The notes below the pieces were generated by a model. The model did no database searches. It was given only the letters and a program-made list of their open reading frames with translations, and was not told the DNA's origin. A stretch of DNA of 6,059 nucleotides. Origin: Nitrospirae bacterium GWC2_56_14 (GTDB lineage: Bacteria; Nitrospirota; UBA9217). The position numbers and the translations under genes are program-made. Of this stretch, positions 1 through 5,634 are shown in pieces; within the stretch, counting starts at the first letter, position 1; the number at the start of each line of letters is the position of its first letter. Where the stretch lies: positions 1 through 6,059 of the forward strand of contig MHDY01000232.1 in assembly GCA_001803705.1 (NCBI GenBank). Direction: 5' to 3'.

Positions 1-374
1 TCTGCACGCTGGCGACCGCAGACGGCGACCAGCCGCGCGTGCGAGGATTCTTCACGGTCTTCTTTGATGACGACAGGATATACTTCACGACCGGCGCGCC
101 TAAGGATGTGTATAAGCAGCTGGTCAAAAATCCGAAGGTTGAACTTTGCTACCTCACGCCGGGTTTCGGCATCATGCTGCGCATCTCAGGTACGGTCGAA
201 TTCGTGAATGACCGCGCCAAGAAACAAAAGCTGATCGAAGAAAAGAGCTACCTCAAGGACTTCACCCCGGATAGCCCGGAGTTCATTTTAATGAAGCTTC
301 CGCATGGCACGGCGCGCTTCTGGACGATCACGGACAATATGCGGGAAAAGGATACGAAAGCGATCGAGTTTTAA
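1..374 (+). CDS. Pyridoxamine 5'-phosphate oxidase family (FMN-binding split barrel) protein, 5'-truncated
   Basis: This is the C-terminal 123 codons of a gene that starts left of the window. The reading frame is open from base 3 and ends at TAA 372-374. The GTG at 39 is not a credible start, because the residues encoded just before it (LATADGDQPRVRGF) are the conserved first strand of the family, usually seen as FLATVDGDQPRVRPF. Further family features follow: a second strand (RIYFTTG), the KDVYKQLVKNPKVEL segment, and the strand LRISGTVEFVND. Such proteins form small beta-barrel homodimers that bind FMN or a related flavin in the cytoplasm. Most members of this uncharacterised subgroup are not true PdxH, so neither substrate nor pathway can be assigned. 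The original full length is probably about 130-145 residues. The family call is firm and the enzymatic role is unknown. Confidence 0.85.
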   Translation, partial: CTLATADGDQPRVRGFFTVFFDDDRIYFTTGAPKDVYKQLVKNPKVELCYLTPGFGIMLRISGTVEFVNDRAKKQKLIEEKSYLKDFTPDSPEFILMKLPHGTARFWTITDNMREKDTKAIEF

Positions 375-425
375 TCAGGTCGGATTTTAAAGTAACCGTA
401 CTACAATCACCCTCCCCTTAATCAT

Positions 426-447
426 CCCCTCCCATGGAAGGGAGGGG
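426..447. repeat. GC-rich palindrome between convergent genes (REP-like element or bidirectional terminator)
   Basis: CCCCTCCC at 426-433 and GGGAGGGG at 440-447 form a perfect 8-bp stem around the 6-base loop ATGGAA. A second pyrimidine block, CCCTCCCC, lies just upstream at 410-417 and could pair with the same purine arm, giving an alternative fold. The element sits between the stop codons of two converging genes (374 and 468). No run of T follows on either strand, so it is not a textbook intrinsic terminator. Similar C-tract/G-tract palindromes recur between genes in several proteobacterial and related genomes. That it is a dispersed repeat here is inference. Confidence 0.55.
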
Positions 448-467
448 GAGAGTTAATCTGCCCCGAC

Positions 468-2303
468 TTAACGGCCTGCCTTGAACTTCCCCAGCTTCTT
501 CGCCAGCGCCTCTGTCTCATTCAGCAGCGTCTCTATCTGATCCAGTCCCCGGTCCCAGAACCGTCTGTCCGCGATGTCCACGCCGAGTTTCAGGAAGATG
601 TTCTTCGGGGAATCCGACAAACCTGCTGAAAGAAAACCTTTTACCTTGTCGATGTATGCCGCGTCCTTCTTCACCCCGGCCTGAAGCGATTTGGATATCA
701 GGAGCCCGCTTGCATAGGAATAGACGTAGAAGAAGTAGCGGATATGGCTCCAGTAGACCCACCAGTTCGCGGCGCCGGGCGACTGCTCCACGGCAGATCC
801 CATGTAGGCTTCCATGTGCTTACTGAAGAGCGCGCCGATATTCTCTTTGGAAAGATATCCACGCTTGCGGTATTCCTGGTGCAGTTCCTGCTCAAAACGA
901 TAGCAGGCCACCTGTCTGAAAATGGAAGAGACATCGTCGTTCAGCTTTTGCATCATAATGGCAAGCCGCAGCTCATCATCGGCCGTGTGGAGGATCTCGT
1001 CCAGCACGAAGTCCTCCATGAAGGTGCTGGCCACTTCGGCGGTGGAGGTGGGGGTGCCAAAATCGAGGGCATGCTGCTTTTCGCGGATCAGCTCGTTGTT
1101 GATGCCGTGTCCCAGTTCGTGGGCAATGGTCAGCACGTCGTGCAGCGTGCCGGTGTGGTTCAGCAGGATGTAGGTGGGCTGGGTCATGAGATGGTGGATG
1201 CAGAAGGCGCCGCTGTCCTTGCCCTTTTTGGGGAGCGCGTCGATCTGTCCATGCTCAAGGAAACCGGCAAAGATCCTGCCGAACTGCGGGTCCAGCTTGT
1301 TCATGACGGAAGAGACGAGGTTTGCGGCAGCCCGAAAGGGGTACTTTTTTGCCACCTCGCCGTACTCGACATTCCGTTCGTGGTACCTGAGCTTCTTGAC
1401 CTTCAGCAATTTAGCCTTGAGCGCGTAGTAGCGGGACGATATGGCAAACCGGTCGGCGACGGAATCGATGAGCGTGTCCACGACCTCGCTCTCGATGTCG
1501 TCGCTCAGGTGGCGCAACTGGTCGGGGCGGGCCGTGCCCCGGAGCTCGTCATCGACCTTTTTGTTCTGGAGCACGGAGTTGAGCTCTGCCTCGGCAACAT
1601 CCAGATGTTTTTGCAGGATGTCGTTGAAGGCGGCTGCGGCCGCGTCCCGGACCGGCTTCTGCCCGTTGTTCATGAGCCCCACGATCTCGGAAAAAGAGCG
1701 CGGCTTGCGGGTCCCGCCCGCGGCGGCAATGACGCGTTCCTCCTTCGACAGGAAGCCCGAAGTCATTTTTGTCCAGTTGGCGTAAGATGTCGAAGCTTTG
1801 AGGTTCAGGATCTTTTCCTCGGGTTCGCTCAGATGGAACCGCGATTCCGCAAAGACCCGCTCCAGGAAGTGGCGGTACTTCCGGAGCGCTTCGTGCTGCA
1901 GGAACTTCTGCTGCTGTTCCGGTTTGATCCGGGCGATGCGCAGATAAAAGAACTGGCTGTCGTTCTCGATCTTCTTGCTGAAGGCTTCGACCTTGTTGAA
2001 CTGCGCCTTGAGCTTCGGGTCGTTCTGGTCCTGCTGGGTCCTGAGCCAGAAATAGTATCCCTCGTCTCCGTCCGTTCCGAAGCGGCCTTTCCATGCCTCG
2101 TACTGGTCCAGGGCCTCCCGCAGCACCGCTGGGTCCTCCAGATAGTCGGTCCGGTCCTTCCATGCGTTGATGAACGCGTAGCTTTGCTTCTCAACGCGCT
2201 TTCGCTTCTTCTCCATGAGCGGGTCGTTGTCGCTTGCGAACAGCGGCGTGAGGTCCCACGTGGTTCTATGAATGCGCAACGAGGGCGCTTTTATTCTGGC
2301 CAT
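468..2303 (-). CDS. M3 family (M3B, PepF-like) oligoendopeptidase
   Basis: This 611-residue protein is a thimet-type zinc metallopeptidase that cleaves short peptides, probably in the cytoplasm because no signal peptide is seen. The zinc motif HELGH lies at residues 395-399, with E396 as the catalytic base. The third ligand is probably E423 in the downstream TAEVAST helix, the family's usual arrangement. The C-terminal substrate-binding signature with conserved His and Tyr appears at about 520-533 (HIRYFFYVYSYASG). The long helical N-terminal half is typical of the family, and so is the length. The frame is open up to an ATG at 2441, which would add 46 residues. I prefer the ATG at 2303 because it has a strong purine-rich ribosome binding site, the protein then begins normally (MARIKAPSL...TWDLTPLF), and a good promoter lies inside the longer version. 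The gene stands alone, converging on the flavin-binding gene and diverging from hicA. Substrate specificity cannot be read from the sequence. Confidence 0.92.
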   Translation of the reverse strand: MARIKAPSLRIHRTTWDLTPLFASDNDPLMEKKRKRVEKQSYAFINAWKDRTDYLEDPAVLREALDQYEAWKGRFGTDGDEGYYFWLRTQQDQNDPKLKAQFNKVEAFSKKIENDSQFFYLRIARIKPEQQQKFLQHEALRKYRHFLERVFAESRFHLSEPEEKILNLKASTSYANWTKMTSGFLSKEERVIAAAGGTRKPRSFSEIVGLMNNGQKPVRDAAAAAFNDILQKHLDVAEAELNSVLQNKKVDDELRGTARPDQLRHLSDDIESEVVDTLIDSVADRFAISSRYYALKAKLLKVKKLRYHERNVEYGEVAKKYPFRAAANLVSSVMNKLDPQFGRIFAGFLEHGQIDALPKKGKDSGAFCIHHLMTQPTYILLNHTGTLHDVLTIAHELGHGINNELIREKQHALDFGTPTSTAEVASTFMEDFVLDEILHTADDELRLAIMMQKLNDDVSSIFRQVACYRFEQELHQEYRKRGYLSKENIGALFSKHMEAYMGSAVEQSPGAANWWVYWSHIRYFFYVYSYASGLLISKSLQAGVKKDAAYIDKVKGFLSAGLSDSPKNIFLKLGVDIADRRFWDRGLDQIETLLNETEALAKKLGKFKAGR

Positions 2304-2306
2304 GTC

Positions 2307-2318
2307 TTCCTTCCTTCC
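2307..2318 (-). promoter_or_regulatory. Ribosome binding site made of GGAA tandem repeats, decides the peptidase start
   Basis: On the minus strand three exact GGAA units (2307-2318) end three bases before the ATG at 2303 and are preceded by the related AGAAAGAA. Several overlapping AGGAAG cores give SD-like matches at spacings of about 5, 9 and 13 bases. This supports 2303 as the start codon. The use of a short tandem repeat as an SD region is uncommon. Confidence 0.6.
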
Positions 2319-2360
2319 TTCTTTCTTACTTGCTCTGATAGTTCGCTCGTATCCTTGAAC

Positions 2361-2389
2361 AGTATACCCGTCTTCCGGGTGTTCGTCCA
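2361..2389 (-). promoter_or_regulatory. Putative sigma70 promoter of the M3 peptidase gene
   Basis: Reading the minus strand, TGGACG (complement of 2384-2389, 4/6 to TTGACA) is separated by exactly 17 bases from TATACT (complement of 2361-2366, 5/6 to TATAAT). Transcription would begin near 2354, leaving a leader of about 50 bases before the ATG at 2303. This placement argues against translation starting at 2441. It rests on pattern matching alone. Confidence 0.42.
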
Positions 2390-2518
2390 GGCCGGGCACA
2401 AAAACAGGTTCATCTCTTTTGCAATCGTTTTTTTCGATCAAATCATGCCGGTGTTAAAAGGGAGGAATCAAGAACAATCGCAAAGATATACTGAGCACGG
2501 TCTGAACTGCACTTTTTC

Positions 2519-2547
2519 TTGACCGCATGCCGATTCTGAAGTAATAT
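2519..2547 (+). promoter_or_regulatory. Putative sigma70 promoter of hicAB
   Basis: TTGACC (2519-2524, 5/6 to the -35 consensus) is followed after 17 bases by TAATAT (2542-2547, 4/6 to the -10 consensus). The predicted start near 2554 leaves a leader of about 27 bases containing the SD GGGGAG (2569-2574), six bases before the hicA ATG. I see no convincing long inverted-repeat operator over the promoter, which fits an antitoxin that lacks a DNA-binding domain. Confidence 0.42.
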
Positions 2548-2580
2548 TGAGCATCGCTATCAGTAAGCGGGGAGTGCCAT

Positions 2581-2835
2581 ATGACCCAAAAACAGAAGTT
2601 GCTGGAACGGGTGCTAAGCGGCGCTTCCGACACAAATATTGACTTTGATGAGATGTGTCAGCTGATGAGAACGCTGGGATTTCAGGAGCGGATTCGCGGT
2701 AGTCATCATGTCTTCTCGAAAGACGGCGTTGAGGAAATTCTGAATGTGCAACCGCGAGGCGCTCAAGCCAAGCCCTATCAGGTTAAACAAGTCCGCAGTG
2801 TTATTGTAAAATATAAACTGGGAGCAAGCATATGA
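2581..2835 (+). CDS. hicA: HicA-like type II toxin (mRNA interferase)
   Basis: This 84-residue protein matches the HicA toxin family, small dsRBD-like RNases that cut mRNA independently of the ribosome. The diagnostic stretch is GF(QERI)RGSHHVF at residues 33-45, with H42 of the G-S-H-H motif as the expected catalytic histidine. The C-terminal part (NVQPRGAQAKPYQVKQVRSVIVKY) belongs to the HicA subgroup carrying a K-x-Y-Q-V-x-Q-V-R segment, rather than the E. coli type ending in G-T-L-R. The protein appears intact, with no missing catalytic residue. The ATG at 2581 has the SD GGGGAG six bases upstream. Its stop overlaps the hicB start (ATGA, 2832-2835), so the two are probably translationally coupled, toxin first as is usual for hicAB. 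G+C over the pair is lower than in the flanking genes, which suggests horizontal acquisition. Confidence 0.85.
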   Translation: MTQKQKLLERVLSGASDTNIDFDEMCQLMRTLGFQERIRGSHHVFSKDGVEEILNVQPRGAQAKPYQVKQVRSVIVKYKLGASI

Positions 2836-3041
2836 ACAAGTATGAAGTGATCATCTATTGGAGCAAAGAAGACGATGCTTTTATCGCTGATGCACCTGAA
2901 CTTCCCGGTTGTGCGGCGGATGGAGCTACGTACCAGGAAGCACTTGCCAATCTTGAGGTCGTGATCCAAGAGTGGATTGAAACAGCAAAGGAACTGGGCC
3001 GGCCGATCCCCGAGCCGAAAGGTCGCCTCGTATTCGCATAA
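2832..3041 (+). CDS. hicB: HicB-like antitoxin, short form without a DNA-binding domain
   Basis: This 69-residue protein has the partial RNase H-like fold of HicB antitoxins, which bind and block HicA. The N-terminal strand pattern (YEVIIYWSKEDDAFIADAPELPGCAADGATYQEALANLEVVIQEWIETAKELGRPIPEPKG) is the family signature almost end to end, including the E-L-P-G-C turn at residues 23-27 and the closing G-R-P-I-P-E-P at 56-62. Only seven residues follow that motif, so there is no C-terminal helix-turn-helix or ribbon-helix-helix. Many HicB proteins of 100-150 residues carry one and use it for autorepression. The stop codon is genuine in this frame and I see no continuation of a second domain after it. 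The start ATG overlaps the hicA stop, and an SD (GGGAG, 2820-2824) lies inside the hicA end, seven bases upstream. Confidence 0.87.
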   Translation: MNKYEVIIYWSKEDDAFIADAPELPGCAADGATYQEALANLEVVIQEWIETAKELGRPIPEPKGRLVFA

Positions 3042-3137
3042 AATCAGTATTTATCCGATAGTCCTGCAACTCCCGCCTGTTATCCCGCGCTCACTGGTCA
3101 AAATAAAACATAACGTGACTGTTTTTTCTTCGCGATC

Positions 3138-3668
3138 TCACGCCGCCTTTGCCACGCCTGTCAGGTTTGCCAGCGCCTTGAGCGCCAACTCATAATCAGG
3201 ATGGTTGCCTTGCTCCGGCACGATCTCCCGGTAGCGCACGACGTCCTCCTTATCGAGGATAAAGACCGAGCGGGCAAGCAGGCGGAGTTCCTTGATCAGG
3301 ACCCCGTAGGCTTCGCCGAAAGACCCGGTTCGGTGGTCGGACAGCGCCACGACCTTTTCGATCCCGGCAACGGTGCAGAACCGCGCGATCGCGAAGGGCA
3401 GGTCCATGCTGATGTTCAGCACGACGATGTCCGACGGAAGCAGGGACGCTTCATGGTTGAAACGCCTCGCTTGCAGGTCGCAGACCGGGGTGTCAAGCGA
3501 CGGTGTCACGCTGATCACCTTGATCTTGCCTGTGTAATCGCTCAGTTTTACTTCCTGGAGGTCCTTGTCCAGCGCAATGAACCCGGGCGCCTTGGCGCCG
3601 ACGGGCAGGTCCGATCCCAACAGGGTCATTGGTTTACCCCTCATGGTTATGATCCCTTTTCTTTCCAT
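3138..3668 (-). CDS. tpx: Thiol peroxidase (atypical 2-Cys peroxiredoxin)
   Basis: This 176-residue enzyme reduces hydrogen peroxide and organic hydroperoxides, using reducing power usually delivered by thioredoxin. In Gram-negatives it acts in the cytoplasm or periplasm; no signal peptide is present here. The peroxidatic cysteine is C63 in the signature TPSLDTPVC (55-63), with T60 as the conserved active-site threonine. The resolving cysteine is C98 in the family segment FAIARFC (92-98). The opening MERKGIITMRGKPMTLLGSDLPVG matches the usual Tpx N-terminus. The frame continues upstream to an ATG at 3725, but the added 19 residues do not resemble the family. The ATG at 3668 has a ribosome binding site (GGGGGTGG, complement of 3673-3680) ending four bases upstream. 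The gene is monocistronic, divergent from the acyl-CoA ligase and convergent with hicB. Confidence 0.95.
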   Translation of the reverse strand: MERKGIITMRGKPMTLLGSDLPVGAKAPGFIALDKDLQEVKLSDYTGKIKVISVTPSLDTPVCDLQARRFNHEASLLPSDIVVLNISMDLPFAIARFCTVAGIEKVVALSDHRTGSFGEAYGVLIKELRLLARSVFILDKEDVVRYREIVPEQGNHPDYELALKALANLTGVAKAA

Positions 3669-3740
3669 AGTGCCACCCCCTGAAAAAATGCCCTGAGTAA
3701 CAGCACATCCCTTCCCTCTGGGCACTCATGTCCTATAATT

Positions 3741-3769
3741 AAGATAGAACAAGTCCCGTATAATGTCAA
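3741..3769 (-). promoter_or_regulatory. Putative sigma70 promoter of tpx
   Basis: On the minus strand a perfect -35 TTGACA (complement of 3764-3769) is followed after 17 bases by TATCTT (complement of 3741-3746, 4/6 to consensus). The predicted start lies near 3734, giving a leader of about 65 bases before the ATG at 3668. A perfect TATAAT also reads on the plus strand at 3734-3739 and at 3759-3764, without a good -35, so this stretch may contain more than one start. Confidence 0.5.
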
Positions 3770-3836
3770 GGAAGCCTTGCCGTCCTGCGCGCGGGCTGCG
3801 TGCGCGGACCTGCGCGCCATCAGGGGACAAGATTAA

Positions 3837-3860
3837 TTGTGCAGTTTTTTGTGCGCTTTT
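3837..3860 (+). repeat. 12-base tandem near-repeat upstream of the acyl-CoA ligase promoter
   Basis: TTGTGCAGTTTT (3837-3848) is followed directly by TTGTGCGCTTTT (3849-3860), identical at 10 of 12 positions. The pair ends four bases before the putative -35 at 3865. It sits where an activator could bind on one face of the helix, but with only two copies it could also be chance. Confidence 0.35.
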
Positions 3861-3864
3861 TCGC

Positions 3865-3893
3865 TTCACCTCTCCAGGTGACTATGTTATACT
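3865..3893 (+). promoter_or_regulatory. Putative sigma70 promoter of the acyl-CoA ligase, start point at the ATG
   Basis: TTCACC (3865-3870, 4/6) is separated by 17 bases from TATACT (3888-3893, 5/6). The seven bases between the -10 and the ATG at 3901 place the transcription start at or next to the start codon. No Shine-Dalgarno lies at normal spacing: the nearest candidate, AGGTGA at 3876-3881, is 19 bases away and upstream of the predicted start point. Together this predicts a leaderless mRNA. Confidence 0.45.
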
Positions 3894-3900
3894 TCGCGCC

Positions 3901-5433
3901 ATGGTGATTAAGGAACTGTTCCCCCTTGACCAGTTGCTGCAGCAACGGGCCCGGCTCTCTGCCCGCAAGACCTTCATCAAGTTCGAGGGCGCCAACTTCT
4001 CCTTTCAGGAGATGGACCGGCTGGCAGGGGTCTATGCAGCCTACCTCCTCGGCCAGGGTTTGAAGCGCGGCGACCGGGCGGCGCTCCTCAGCCAGAACAA
4101 CCCGTACTACGTGGCCGCATACTTCGGCATCATCCGGGCAGGCGGTATCGTCCTTCCGCTGAACAACCTCCTGACGCATGAAGAGATCGATTTTATCCTG
4201 AACGATGCGGGCGCGCAGACCTGTTTTTTCGACCGCGAATGCAGCGGCACCGTCGACAAACTCAGGGGGAAAAGCTCCCGTTCCTATGTTCTGCTGGACG
4301 ACGTTGCAAGCTCCGCAGGCAATGCCGTGCCGGTCGTGCCGACGCCGGCCCACGGCGTCGAAGACATTTCGACCATTCTCTATACGTCCGGCACCACCGG
4401 CAGCCCCAAGGGCGCGCTCCTGACGCACCGGAACATCATGGCCAACGCGCTCGCCTGCGCCGCCGCGATCCACATTTCCCCGAAGGACCGGTTCGTCGTT
4501 TTCCTGCCGCTCTTCCACTCCTTTACGTTCACAGTCTGCGTCGTCATCCCGCTGGTCACGGGATCGCTCATTTCGCTCCTGCCGTCGGTGCGGCCTTTCT
4601 CGCGCGTGGTGAAGCGCCTCATCCTGGACCGGATCACGCTGTTCGTCGCGATCCCCACGGTCTACAAGATCCTGGCGGAAAAGAACATGCCGTTCCTCGT
4701 CAAGCTGCTCCTGAACCTGCGGCTCTGCGTGTCCGGCGCTGCCCCGCTGCCGGTGAAGGTGATCCAGGACTTCGAAGCCGCCTTCAAGGTGCCGCTGCTC
4801 GAAGGGTATGGCCTCACCGAGGCCTCGCCGGTCGTGTCCATCAATCCCGACGACCATGGCAGGAGGAGGCCCGGTACGGTCGGCCTGCCGCTGCCCGGCA
4901 TCGAGGTGCGCGTCGTGGACGATGAAGGGAAGCCGCTTGCCACGGGCGTGCCGGGCGAGCTGCTGGTAAAGGGGCCCAACGTGATGACGGGGTACCTGAA
5001 CCGGCCCGAGGATACCGCCAAAACCATCCGCGAAAACTGGCTCTATACGGGCGACATCGCAGCGCTTGATGGGGATGGGTATATCAAGATCATTGACCGG
5101 AAAAAGGACATGATCATTGTCGACGGCCTGAATGTCTACCCCTTCGAGGTCGAAGAAGTGCTGTACCGCCACAGCGCGGTCAAGGACTGCGCCATGATCG
5201 GCGTGCTGCACGGCGGGGACAAAGAGATCCCGATCATGTATGTCGTCCTGAAGGATGGGCACCAGGTGACGCCCAAGGCATTCCGCGAGTTCCTTTCCGA
5301 GCATGTGGCCCACTATAAGATCCCGCGGCGCTTCCTGATGATCGACGAACTGCCGCGGACGGCTACCGGCAAGATCCTGAAGAAAGAGATCAGAAAAATG
5401 TACCTTGCCACGGAAATGAAGACGACTGGCTGA
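3901..5433 (+). CDS. Long-chain fatty acid-CoA ligase (AMP-forming acyl-CoA synthetase)
   Basis: This 510-residue enzyme of the adenylate-forming superfamily activates a carboxylic acid with ATP to an acyl-AMP and then transfers it to CoA. Core motifs appear in order: the phosphate-binding loop YTSGTTGSPKG (161-171), LPLFHSFTFT, the adenine-binding YGLTEASP (303-310), YTGD (382-385), the hinge and fatty-acyl signature DRKKDMIIVDGLNVYPFEVEE (from 399), and the catalytic lysine K491 in RTATGKILKKEIR. The DRKKDMIIVDGLNVYP form points to medium or long-chain fatty acids rather than acetate or aryl acids. Length matches the shorter ~510-residue fatty acyl ligases, below the ~560 of E. coli FadD. 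The frame is open upstream to an ATG at 3763, but those 46 residues are unlike the family and run through the putative promoter, so I choose the ATG at 3901. No beta-oxidation gene is adjacent. Chain length and pathway (degradation or lipid recycling) are not determined. Confidence 0.9.
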   Translation: MVIKELFPLDQLLQQRARLSARKTFIKFEGANFSFQEMDRLAGVYAAYLLGQGLKRGDRAALLSQNNPYYVAAYFGIIRAGGIVLPLNNLLTHEEIDFILNDAGAQTCFFDRECSGTVDKLRGKSSRSYVLLDDVASSAGNAVPVVPTPAHGVEDISTILYTSGTTGSPKGALLTHRNIMANALACAAAIHISPKDRFVVFLPLFHSFTFTVCVVIPLVTGSLISLLPSVRPFSRVVKRLILDRITLFVAIPTVYKILAEKNMPFLVKLLLNLRLCVSGAAPLPVKVIQDFEAAFKVPLLEGYGLTEASPVVSINPDDHGRRRPGTVGLPLPGIEVRVVDDEGKPLATGVPGELLVKGPNVMTGYLNRPEDTAKTIRENWLYTGDIAALDGDGYIKIIDRKKDMIIVDGLNVYPFEVEEVLYRHSAVKDCAMIGVLHGGDKEIPIMYVVLKDGHQVTPKAFREFLSEHVAHYKIPRRFLMIDELPRTATGKILKKEIRKMYLATEMKTTG

Positions 5434-5438
5434 TCAAG

Positions 5439-5477
5439 ACGGTATTCTGTTCTTGCTGCGCCTAACCCGCCGTTTTT
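5439..5477 (+). terminator. Weak candidate terminator after the acyl-CoA ligase
   Basis: ACGG (5439-5442) can pair with CCGT (5470-5473), extendable by wobble pairs on both sides, and the downstream arm runs into five T (5473-5477). The loop of about 27 bases is long and the stem is short, so this is only a possible terminator. It is the only hairpin plus T-run seen in the 201 bases between the ligase and the next gene. Confidence 0.22.
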
Positions 5478-5502
5478 AAAGGCTAAATTTATTGCGATTT
5501 GG

Positions 5503-5531
5503 CCGACAACAGATAAATAACTTGATATAAT
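5503..5531 (+). promoter_or_regulatory. Strong putative extended -10 sigma70 promoter of the CsgG-like gene
   Basis: CCGACA (5503-5508, 4/6) lies 17 bases before a perfect TATAAT (5526-5531), which is preceded by TGA at 5523-5525 to form the extended -10 TGnTATAAT. Transcription should start near 5538. The AT-rich leader of about 97 bases includes a small inverted repeat, GGAAT-7-ATTCC (5551-5567), just after the start point, which could be an operator or a 5' stem. Confidence 0.6.
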
Positions 5532-5634
5532 AGGCTTACGAGAAACGACCGGAATTTACCCGATTCCTGCAACAAAAATAAATTTTCAGAAACATCAAAA
5601 AAGGCCATTCACAGAAAAGGAAAACTCACTCCCC

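Noticed and set aside
39..374. A complete 111-residue gene starting at GTG 39.
   Set aside because: The frame is open to the window edge and the preceding residues are conserved in the split-barrel family, so the gene is truncated by the window and not short.
2430..2445. ATCG-7T-CGAT small inverted repeat at about 2433-2447 considered as a terminator or operator.
   Set aside because: A four-base stem around a T-run in an AT-rich intergenic region is expected by chance and matches no promoter.
744..2522. Open frame of 592 codons on the plus strand opposite the M3 peptidase.
   Set aside because: It lies almost wholly antisense to a gene with clear family motifs, its translation is low-complexity (rich in V, L, G and D) with no recognisable domain, and long antisense frames are expected in G+C-rich codon usage.
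3042..3137. Possible terminator between hicB and tpx, suggested by the T-run at 3122-3127.
   Set aside because: The only inverted repeat before it (GTCA...TGAC) is four base pairs with a long loop, too weak to call.
2977..3195. Small plus-strand frame of 72 codons overlapping the hicB end and running into tpx antisense.
   Set aside because: It has no SD, overlaps the real hicB in another frame and has no recognisable features.
4239..4925. Plus-strand frame of 228 codons inside the acyl-CoA ligase.
   Set aside because: It is a shifted-frame shadow: an R, A, P and H-rich product with no domain, while the ligase frame carries all its motifs without interruption.
3820..5313. Open frame of 497 codons on the minus strand opposite the acyl-CoA ligase.
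   Set aside because: The translation is rich in H, R, D and Q and has no family features; it mirrors the codon bias of the ligase on the other strand.
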